Assembly (NCBI GenBank): GCA_012270265.1
Contig: JAAXIR010000109.1
Coordinates: 1-7,756 of the forward strand
Source of the DNA: Candidatus Poseidoniales archaeon
Lineage (GTDB): Archaea; Thermoplasmatota; Poseidoniia; Poseidoniales; Poseidoniaceae
Length of the DNA stretch: 7,756 bases
Direction: 5' to 3'
Shown in pieces: positions 1 through 5,684 of the stretch (the first letter of the stretch is position 1; every line of letters starts with the position of its first letter). Under the pieces are notes generated by a model. It was not told the DNA's origin, searched no databases, and was given only the letters and a program-made list of their open reading frames with translations. The position numbers and the translations under genes were made by a program.

Positions 1-74
1 TGGGTGATGATCTGCCCTTCAAGTGCCCGGCGGATTGTATTCGCAGCCCGATGAATCTCTGGACCTTCGGGCAT
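1..74 (-). CDS. nei: Fpg/Nei-family DNA glycosylase, N-terminal fragment
   Basis: Only the first 24 codons are in the window; the rest lies beyond the left edge. The start at 72-74 gives MPEGPEIHRAANTIRRAL and onward. This is the signature N-terminus of formamidopyrimidine/endonuclease VIII glycosylases. In that family Pro2 (after Met removal) is the Schiff-base nucleophile and Glu3 is catalytic; both are present here. MPEGPEI followed by an Arg-Ala-Ala helix resembles Nei (endonuclease VIII, oxidised pyrimidines) more than Fpg, but the zinc-finger end that would help decide is not visible. The enzyme would remove oxidised bases and cut the DNA backbone at the site. The gene diverges from the small winged-helix gene at 127. 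The ATG lies 26.5 bases from the centre of a TATA-like palindrome at 97-104, as expected for a leaderless transcript. Confidence 0.85.
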   Translation of the reverse strand, partial: MPEGPEIHRAANTIRRALEGQIIT

Positions 75-90
75 GATTCAAAGTTCAATC

Positions 91-110
91 ACATGTGTTT
101 AAACAGATGT
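91..110. promoter_or_regulatory. Shared bidirectional TATA palindrome
   Basis: The 20 bases ACATGTGTTTAAACAGATGT form a near-perfect palindrome; only the 95/106 pair fails. The core GTTTAAAC is at 97-104. Its centre (100.5) is exactly 26.5 bases from the first base of both flanking start codons: 74 on the minus strand and 127 on the plus strand. Archaeal TATA boxes sit about 25-30 bases upstream of transcription start, so one symmetric TATA could direct two leaderless transcripts outward. The extended dyad could also be an operator, possibly for the winged-helix protein encoded next to it. The operator role is inference. Confidence 0.6.
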
Positions 111-126
111 TTGCGTTTCAAGTGAT

Positions 127-378
127 ATGCGCAAGCGATGGACTGAGGAGCGTCGCCTGCAGCGAGAACATGCTGATTGGATTGTTGGACATTTGAGAGT
201 GCATGGACCCTTGACGACCCGTGAAATCATCGAAGCCTTGTCTTCTGAAGGAAGACCTGTTCAAGCCCATATTCTGTCGCGAGCCTTGCGGAAGTCGCCA
301 TTTGTTACCTGCATCGACAAAATCGTTGTCGATGGACAACAACAGTCGATTTGGGCGTTCCAAATCGATGAGGATTGA
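127..378 (+). CDS. Small winged-helix DNA-binding protein (hypothetical)
   Basis: An 83-residue protein not assignable to a named family. The visible pattern is winged-helix: a basic amphipathic helix (about 5-25), a second helix introduced by PLTTREIIEAL (about 28-39), a likely recognition helix PVQAHILSRALRKS (about 44-57), and a hydrophobic two-strand wing (about 60-80) ending in WAFQIDED. LTTREI resembles the start of the HTH in MarR/ArsR-like and generic archaeal wHTH proteins. The ATG has no ribosome binding site but lies 26.5 bases from a TATA-like core, so a leaderless transcript is likely. It diverges from the nei-like gene and its stop codon abuts the stop of the reductase gene. A role as local regulator of the shared promoter is plausible but unproven. 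Confidence 0.72.
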   Translation: MRKRWTEERRLQREHADWIVGHLRVHGPLTTREIIEALSSEGRPVQAHILSRALRKSPFVTCIDKIVVDGQQQSIWAFQIDED

Positions 379-1629
379 TCAGTACACGTCACGCAAGTAT
401 CGCTTCTGTTCCTTCATCATGGTCTTCTCGATGAAGTGTGTAGCATCTGCCTCTGACATTCCACCGTGCTCAATAGCGATCTCGATGAGAGCTCGATGAA
501 CGTCCTTTGCCATGTATTGCTTGTCACCACAGATGTAGAAGTAGGCTCCATTTTCAAACCACTCCCACACTTCAGCCCCGTGTTCTTTCAAGCGGTGTTG
601 AACGTAGATTTTCTCCTCCTGGTCACGAGACCATGCTGTGGTAAACTTGTACATGTGGCCACCATCGAGCCAGCCTTCAATCTCATCTTTGTAGTAGTAC
701 TCTGTCTTCTCTGATTGGTCGCCAAAGAACAACCAGTTTCGACCGGGTGCTTTGTCATGGACACGCTGTTCCATGAAGGCACGGAATGGTGCAATACCCG
801 TACCTGGACCGACCATGATGATGTCCGTGTTCGGGTCTTCTGGTAGAATGAAGGACTTGGTTGGAGACATGAAGACGCCAACGTCGGTCTTGTTCATGAC
901 GACCTCATCGGCCATGTATTGTGTGCACAATCCCCCACGCTGGCGGTCATGGTAATTGAAGCGAACAATACCGACGGTCAACTCGACAAATCCAGGATGC
1001 GCATCATGCGATGAAGCGATGGAATAGAGACGCGGCTTGAGTCGATCAGCAAGTTCGAGGAATTCTTCCGGCGAGTACTTGACGTTGAATTCACGCATGA
1101 TGTCAACGTAGTCTCGTGTCCATAGGTAATCTTCGATGGCCTTTGCATCAGCAACAATGGCCTTGACCTTGGAAGCAGGGTCATCGGAAGGCAGACTGGA
1201 GTTCAAGCCGGGTGGCAAATCGCCTTCCGAGGTACTTGACCAGTCCATGTTGTCACGGCTTCGCTTGACGATGTTCATGGAAATGGACATACCAGAAGAT
1301 ACGATTTTATCGGTAAGCGATTGAACGAATTTCTTGTTGGCCATGTGGACTTCGTAGTCCTTCTTGAGCGCTGTGTAGAGGTCCTTCTCTCCTTTGTGAG
1401 AAGCAACGGTTTGATCACGGTCCCATCCTTGGACTTCAATCAGTTCCTCGACGATGTGTGGAGGGTTTTCAGGTAGGACGCCGAGCGCGTCTCCGACTTT
1501 GTAATCAAGGCCTGAATCGCCCAAGTCAAAGACGATGTGGCGCGTTTCCTTTCGAGAACCTTCTCCATTGAGAACGTAGTTTTCTGTAATCTTCGAATTG
1601 TATGGGTTTTTTGCGGACCAGTTGCTCAT
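379..1629 (-). CDS. CysJ/CPR-type FAD-NADPH reductase lacking the flavodoxin domain
   Basis: A 416-residue flavoprotein of the ferredoxin-NADP reductase superfamily, in the branch of sulfite reductase flavoprotein CysJ and cytochrome P450 reductase. Motifs in order: FAD-binding RLYSIASS (200-207), flavin phosphate contact GGLCTQYM (232-239), NADPH pyrophosphate loop GPGTGIAPFRAF (274-285), FFGDQ (301-305), AWSRD (332-336, binds the NADPH 2'-phosphate region), YFYICGDK (363-370), and the terminal YLRDVY that stacks on the flavin in this family. A connecting-type insertion lies at about 55-190. The N-terminal FMN/flavodoxin domain of full-length CysJ is absent, so it should take hydride from NADPH and pass electrons to a separate partner. 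It could be a stand-alone sulfite reductase alpha subunit or a reductase of another acceptor; no hemoprotein subunit is nearby. The start is supported by a GAGGTG ribosome binding site 5 bases upstream. Confidence 0.88.
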   Translation of the reverse strand: MSNWSAKNPYNSKITENYVLNGEGSRKETRHIVFDLGDSGLDYKVGDALGVLPENPPHIVEELIEVQGWDRDQTVASHKGEKDLYTALKKDYEVHMANKKFVQSLTDKIVSSGMSISMNIVKRSRDNMDWSSTSEGDLPPGLNSSLPSDDPASKVKAIVADAKAIEDYLWTRDYVDIMREFNVKYSPEEFLELADRLKPRLYSIASSHDAHPGFVELTVGIVRFNYHDRQRGGLCTQYMADEVVMNKTDVGVFMSPTKSFILPEDPNTDIIMVGPGTGIAPFRAFMEQRVHDKAPGRNWLFFGDQSEKTEYYYKDEIEGWLDGGHMYKFTTAWSRDQEEKIYVQHRLKEHGAEVWEWFENGAYFYICGDKQYMAKDVHRALIEIAIEHGGMSEADATHFIEKTMMKEQKRYLRDVY

Positions 1630-1634
1630 GGTTA

Positions 1635-1640
1635 CACCTC
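1635..1640 (-). promoter_or_regulatory. Shine-Dalgarno site of the reductase gene
   Basis: GAGGTG on the minus strand, with five bases between it and the ATG at 1629. It is a six-base match to the anti-Shine-Dalgarno sequence and fixes the start. It contrasts with the apparently leaderless genes at 74, 127 and 4014. Confidence 0.7.
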
Positions 1641-1650
1641 ATATGTCGCG

Positions 1651-1668
1651 ACAATTTTTTCCAATTGT
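1651..1668. repeat. Inverted repeat upstream of the reductase gene
   Basis: ACAATT (1651-1656) and AATTGT (1663-1668) are perfect 6-bp arms around TTTTCC. The AT-rich core on the minus strand (AAAAAATT) lies about 26-30 bases before the reductase ATG, where a TATA box would sit for a very short leader. It could be promoter plus operator dyad, or coincidence in AT-rich spacer. The other bases from 1669 to 1745, before the hydrolase gene, show no further clear element. Confidence 0.35.
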
Positions 1669-1745
1669 GGCCTACTTATCATCATTCTCTAGCGTCCATA
1701 GTCTTGCATCATAGGGTTGAAAGAGTCGAGAAGTCAGCACGAATC

Positions 1746-2540
1746 ATGACCCACGCGATTCGAATGCTCGGTACTGGAAACGCATTCTTACCGCATCAGC
1801 GCCATCATTCCTTTCTCATCTTTGATAGGAAACACATCATCGATGCACCGCCTACAGCCTTGCTGAGCTTGCGTCGTGCTGGCATCTCACCCGCTGAGAT
1901 TGAAACCATCTTCATCACACACCTCCACGGCGACCACGTGTTTGGTTTGCCCTTCCTGCTCCTTGAAAAGAAGTACATCTCCGATCGGGAAGGAAATGCT
2001 CATCTCACCATTGTTGGTTCAAGTGGAGTCAAGGCGCGATTGAAGACGCTGTGCAACCTCGCTTTTCCCGGAAGTTTGGATGATGCCCTTGACAATGTCA
2101 CATTCATCGAAACAGGCTCCGGAACAATCGATGGATGGAACTGGGAACGTTTCCGAGTCCACCACGATGATGCTGTCGATCCATTCGGCTATCGCTTCGA
2201 GCATGCTGATGGATGCTCTTTTTTGCATTCGGGAGATTCCGTACCTTGTGAAAATCTCGAACGTGCGATCGAACGGTCCCAACTTGCTGTTGTCGAGATG
2301 GGGTTCCCACAATGGGTCCCATCCGATCACCACCACAAACCAGACGACATACAATCACTAGCTGAACGACAATCGCATGTCAAACTCCTCATCACACACA
2401 CCTTCGTTGATACACCTCAATCAGGGTTCGAGCCAATCTTGACGGACGAACTTCCGGACCATCCAGAAAATGTTCATCATTTGGAGGATGGGGACGTTTG
2501 GAATTTCCAGAATTCGGAATGGGTTCCCATCGAAAACTGA
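1746..2540 (+). CDS. RNase Z-like metallo-beta-lactamase-fold hydrolase
   Basis: 264 residues. The opening LGTGNAF (8-14) is the conserved first strand and turn of RNase Z/ElaC-type enzymes. The metal site is visible: ITHLHGDH (57-64, with His59, His61, Asp63 and His64), a His pair at 139-140, SGDS (162-165, Asp164 bridging), and LLITHTF with His218. The protein is close to RNase Z in layout but shorter than typical 300-residue tRNase Z, and I could not identify the flexible exosite arm that grips tRNA. A tRNA 3'-processing role is therefore possible but not secure; a general phosphodiesterase or other MBL hydrolase is the alternative. The start at 1746 places LGTG eight residues in, as usual; the upstream extension to 1602 overlaps the divergent reductase gene and shows no family resemblance. 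No ribosome binding site is seen. Confidence 0.8.
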   Translation: MTHAIRMLGTGNAFLPHQRHHSFLIFDRKHIIDAPPTALLSLRRAGISPAEIETIFITHLHGDHVFGLPFLLLEKKYISDREGNAHLTIVGSSGVKARLKTLCNLAFPGSLDDALDNVTFIETGSGTIDGWNWERFRVHHDDAVDPFGYRFEHADGCSFLHSGDSVPCENLERAIERSQLAVVEMGFPQWVPSDHHHKPDDIQSLAERQSHVKLLITHTFVDTPQSGFEPILTDELPDHPENVHHLEDGDVWNFQNSEWVPIEN

Positions 2541-2544
2541 GATA

Positions 2545-2550
2545 TTTTTT
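2545..2550 (+). terminator. T-tract after the hydrolase gene
   Basis: Six T residues begin four bases after the stop codon at 2538-2540. Archaeal RNA polymerase commonly terminates on T-rich non-template tracts without a hairpin. No stem precedes it, so this rests on the T-run alone. Confidence 0.4.
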
Positions 2551-2648
2551 GTCCGATAATAAGGGAATTTCCCGAAACCATTGCACTGAAAATAAATCCT
2601 CTTTTCTGCAATAATAAAGGCCTCCAAAGAATTTCAACGGACATCCTT
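2551..2648. other. AT-rich spacer before orc1/cdc6 (promoter, possible origin-side sequence)
   Basis: A 98-base AT-rich intergenic stretch. It holds a perfect 5-bp dyad GGGAATTTCCC (2563-2573) and a TATA-like AATAATAAA (2610-2618) centred about 35 bases before the ATG at 2649. Archaeal origins often lie beside orc1/cdc6 genes, but I see no convincing set of origin recognition box repeats, so origin function is not claimed. Confidence 0.35.
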
Positions 2649-3974
2649 ATGAGGGGGACTCGGACTCAAGCAAACTATCCCGATGCGGGAGGAGAGCCTC
2701 CCAAACTTGGGGTATTTAATGGAGGTCAAAATTTGAAGAAAAACATCTTCGATTCATTGCTCTCCAGACAGAGTTTGTTCACAAACAAAGAAATCCTTCA
2801 CCACAGCCATCGACCAGCGGTCATGCCTCACCGAGAGAAGGAAATTGAGCGTATTGCGTTCAACCTCGTCGAGGCTTTGAACGGACAAATCCCATCCAAC
2901 ATGATTCTCTACGGAGTAACTGGAGCAGGAAAGACTGCTGTAACACTCCACGTGACAAATCTCCTCAAAGAAAAGGGCGAACAAATGCGAAGAGACATCA
3001 CACCGGTCATCGTCAACTGTCGCCAAATCGATACGCAATACAGAGTGCTCTCTCATATTGGTAACAGTCTCCTTGAAGATCATGAAATCGATGAGATTCC
3101 TTTCACAGGTTGGCCAACCGACCGGGTGTTCAAAGAACTCGTTCGACGTATGGATTCAAGGAAAGGTGTGTACGTTATTGTTCTCGACGAAATTGACCAT
3201 CTCGTACGCAAGGCCGGCGACGACTTGTTGTACAATCTGACCAACCTCAATTCGTTCCTTGACGATGCTCGTGCTTGTGTTATCGGAATCTCGAACGATC
3301 TCAAATTTACCGAATTCCTCGACCCTCGTGTCCGCTCACGTCTTGGTCAACAAGACATTCTGTTCTCACCATATGATGCTGAGCAACTCAAAGACATTCT
3401 ACGTCAGCGCTCCGATGAATCGATTGCGCCTGATGTTGTCTCAGAAGGTGTTATTGCACTGTGTTCTGCTTTCGCTGCTCAAGAACACGGTGATGCTCGA
3501 TGCGCTCTCGACCTGCTTCGTGTTTCAACCGAGAAAGCGGAGCAACTTGGCGATACCAAAGTCGAACAACACCACGTCCGCATGGCCCAGCATCAAATTG
3601 AAGCTGACCAAATTGAGCCTGTGATTGCAGGTCTACCAACGCAACAGAAACTCGTACTTGCTGCTGTTCTCATCAACGAGCGCAACGGATTGAAGAACAT
3701 CCAAACCGGTCAGTTGTACGATGTCTACGATCAGGCATGCTCCTACCTCAATCTCCCTTCATTGACACAACGACGCATTTCAGGAATCATTGCCAACCTC
3801 GACATGCTTGGCCTCATCACTGCTCGAACTCGAAGCCGTGGGCGATATGGTCGCTCCAAGGAAATCAATTCATGCATCCCGAGCAACGTTGAGACGCAAG
3901 AGATCTTGATGAATGCGGATGAAAACATGCGAACTGTGTTCAACAATCGCTACCGTCAACAACGCCCGCTCTGA
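2649..3974 (+). CDS. orc1/cdc6: Orc1/Cdc6 replication initiator
   Basis: A 441-residue AAA+ ATPase with the archaeal Orc1/Cdc6 layout. Visible parts: initiator motif region with MPHREKEIERIA (59-70), Walker A GVTGAGKT (89-96), Walker B VIVLDEIDHL (176-185), sensor 1 GISN (213-216), the Arg-rich DPRVRSRL (225-232) with likely Arg-finger residues, sensor 2 region GDARCALDLL (281-290), and a C-terminal winged helix (about 330-410) whose wing is GRYGRSKEI. It binds origin DNA and loads the replicative helicase. The start is uncertain: ATG at 2649 is used here, but TTG at 2733 follows a perfect GGAGGT and would give 413 residues beginning just before KKNIFDSLL, where recognisable family sequence begins. 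The gene is monocistronic in appearance; the next gene has its own TATA box. Confidence 0.95.
   Translation: MRGTRTQANYPDAGGEPPKLGVFNGGQNLKKNIFDSLLSRQSLFTNKEILHHSHRPAVMPHREKEIERIAFNLVEALNGQIPSNMILYGVTGAGKTAVTLHVTNLLKEKGEQMRRDITPVIVNCRQIDTQYRVLSHIGNSLLEDHEIDEIPFTGWPTDRVFKELVRRMDSRKGVYVIVLDEIDHLVRKAGDDLLYNLTNLNSFLDDARACVIGISNDLKFTEFLDPRVRSRLGQQDILFSPYDAEQLKDILRQRSDESIAPDVVSEGVIALCSAFAAQEHGDARCALDLLRVSTEKAEQLGDTKVEQHHVRMAQHQIEADQIEPVIAGLPTQQKLVLAAVLINERNGLKNIQTGQLYDVYDQACSYLNLPSLTQRRISGIIANLDMLGLITARTRSRGRYGRSKEINSCIPSNVETQEILMNADENMRTVFNNRYRQQRPL
2721..2726 (+). promoter_or_regulatory. Candidate ribosome binding site for a TTG start of orc1
   Basis: GGAGGT, a perfect anti-Shine-Dalgarno match, lies six bases before an in-frame TTG at 2733 (codon 29 of the longer form). 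The first 28 residues of the longer form (MRGTRTQANYPDAGG and on) are low in recognisable structure, so this may be the true initiation site. Confidence 0.5.
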
Positions 3975-3984
3975 TTCGTTGTTC

Positions 3985-3990
3985 TTATAT
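3985..3990 (+). promoter_or_regulatory. TATA box of the membrane-protein gene
   Basis: TTATAT, centred at 3987.5, is 26.5 bases from the ATG at 4014. This is the same spacing as both arms of the 91-110 promoter. It supports a leaderless transcript starting at 4014 rather than at the in-frame ATG at 3996. Confidence 0.55.
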
Positions 3991-4013
3991 GGCAAATGGG
4001 GGTCGGCAAGTCC

Positions 4014-4580
4014 ATGAGCAGTGAAGAGAACGCAGAGTCTGGCGGATTGGCAGACATCTTCATCAAGCCTTCAGTCACCCTCTCTAAGTGGTACATTGCC
4101 ATCGGTGTATGGGGTCTTACTCTGGCCATTCTCAACTCACTGGGCTACATTCACCCAACGTACCGAGTCTCTTGGGGCGGACTCCTCACCTTCGAAGCAT
4201 TCGCCGATGCATTCGGTCACAAAGATGACGCTCCAGCATTTGTTGTCGGCGACATGGTGTTCATTGGAGCATGTCTTGCTCTTCTCGGCCTTGGACTCAA
4301 TTCAATCAACGAAAAGGTCGAAGGCGGTGTTGCAGGATTTGCACAATCGCTCGTCATGAACGATACGTGGCCTGCACTTGTTGGTGCAGAAGGCGGCCTC
4401 ATGCGAGCTATTGGAGCATGGTGTCTCCTTCTCGGATTTGGTTTCTACATCGGATACAGTGTCATGTACATGACGTGGATTGACCTTGGTGTCTACTCCG
4501 TATCCATCACCCTGGTCGCTTTTGGTTTCGCTCTCAACGCAGTAAGCCGAGCACCACCAGGTGACGAAACCGTCATGTGA
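4014..4580 (+). CDS. Four-helix integral membrane protein, unknown function
   Basis: 188 residues from the start chosen here. I do not recognise the family. An acidic, Gly/Ser-containing N-terminus (1-24) leads to four hydrophobic segments at about 26-46, 77-97, 132-152 and 156-177, then a short polar tail (RAPPGDETVM). The loop between helices 1 and 2 carries aromatic residues and an acidic HKDDAP; the loop between 3 and 4 is very short. There is no signal peptide cleavage motif and no recognisable catalytic or metal motif. ATG at 3996 is also in frame and adds six residues, but the TATA box at 3985-3990 would then be only 8.5 bases away. The gene follows orc1 by 39 bases, and its stop codon abuts the stop of the convergent glycosyltransferase gene. 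Confidence 0.75.
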   Translation: MSSEENAESGGLADIFIKPSVTLSKWYIAIGVWGLTLAILNSLGYIHPTYRVSWGGLLTFEAFADAFGHKDDAPAFVVGDMVFIGACLALLGLGLNSINEKVEGGVAGFAQSLVMNDTWPALVGAEGGLMRAIGAWCLLLGFGFYIGYSVMYMTWIDLGVYSVSITLVAFGFALNAVSRAPPGDETVM

Positions 4581-5684
4581 TCAGCGAAACAATCGCTTGT
4601 GACCGTTTCGAGCAAACATTGCATCCAAGCAACCCAGTAACAAGCCTTGCCACAAGGCTATGGACCATCGTAGAATCAGGATTCGTACAGAAATGGCAAG
4701 CACGATACTGCTTTTCCCTGCATCGCTCTTCATACTTCTCGTGATGACACCCAATGGACCTCTCCAGAACATCAATTCAACAAGAGCGCCAAGCATGAAC
4801 CCACCCAAGGCAAGTTGGGTTTGCCACATCTCAGTCCATGATTGCTCAAATGGATAGGCCATCAACAAAGGTACGATGCTCAGCAACATCAACAAGGTGA
4901 TTGGGAAAATGGACAGGGCGATACTTCCACTCCCAATGAACTCAACACCAGGCCCAGAACGTTGACGGGAAGGATAATGTCGAACAATACGAACGTGAGC
5001 ACGAGCGTCCCGACGACGTTTGTGTAGGAACCGTCGGACACCTACCTCAGGTACGTGAGCAACAAGAGCGTCTGGAGCATAGACGATGCTTCCCCCTGCA
5101 TTCAACAATCGAAGGCTGACTTCCATATCTTCAGCATGATACCATTTCGGATCAAAGCCTCCGACATCGAGGAGAGCTTGTCGCTTGAACATCGAACATG
5201 GTCCGTTCGCCAGCGAGGTTCTTCGTGGACGACTTCGATACTTTGAGGCGATTTCAACAGCGCGAAAGCGACTCACGATGTCGGTATGTGTTTGGAAAAT
5301 GGTTCGACCTGTGACTGCAACGATGGTTTCTTCTCCAACTGGAACATTTGCGAGCAACAATTGTTCGATCCAATCTTGTTCAGGTCGGACATCGATGTCT
5401 GTGATGGCGACCCATTCACCCTGAGCATGATTCAATGCTGCCATTCGACCAGCCGACAAGCCCAACGCATCCTGATGAAGGACGGATATGGACACATCGG
5501 AATCACCGTTCGATTCCATCCAAGCATCCATCAACGACCCCGTTGAATCCGTTGAGCCATCGTTGACGGCAATGATTTCCAACGGGCGATGTGTTTGAGT
5601 GTGAATTGCGTTGAGACAATCTTCAACCCAATGCGCCCCATTACGGGCGCATACCGTTACCGTTACGAGGGGTTTGTCACTCAT
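4581..5684 (-). CDS. Family 2 glycosyltransferase with membrane-bound C-terminus
   Basis: 367 residues. The GT-A domain starts with VTVTVCARNGAHWVEDCL (7-24). The nucleotide-sugar site is marked by VNDGSTDST (40-48), a metal-binding DID (96-98) in WVAITDIDVRPEQDW, and GGFDPKWYHAEDMEVSLRL (175-193) carrying the acceptor-side ED pair. A basic RRFLHKRRRDARAH (217-230) sits where processive and membrane GT2 enzymes carry their Q/RxxRW-like element, although that exact motif is absent. Hydrophobic segments follow at about 254-276, 290-307 and 327-350. It probably transfers a sugar to a lipid-linked or surface glycan at the cytoplasmic membrane face; donor and acceptor cannot be told. The start codon overlaps the stop of the upstream CoA gene as ATGA (5681-5684), implying translational coupling. 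Confidence 0.88.
   Translation of the reverse strand: MSDKPLVTVTVCARNGAHWVEDCLNAIHTQTHRPLEIIAVNDGSTDSTGSLMDAWMESNGDSDVSISVLHQDALGLSAGRMAALNHAQGEWVAITDIDVRPEQDWIEQLLLANVPVGEETIVAVTGRTIFQTHTDIVSRFRAVEIASKYRSRPRRTSLANGPCSMFKRQALLDVGGFDPKWYHAEDMEVSLRLLNAGGSIVYAPDALVAHVPEVGVRRFLHKRRRDARAHVRIVRHYPSRQRSGPGVEFIGSGSIALSIFPITLLMLLSIVPLLMAYPFEQSWTEMWQTQLALGGFMLGALVELMFWRGPLGVITRSMKSDAGKSSIVLAISVRILILRWSIALWQGLLLGCLDAMFARNGHKRLFR

Noticed and set aside
1602..1745. Upstream extension of the metallo-hydrolase to a start at 1602
   Set aside because: It overlaps the 5' end of the divergent reductase gene and adds 48 residues with no resemblance to the family, whose LGTG motif normally lies near the N-terminus.
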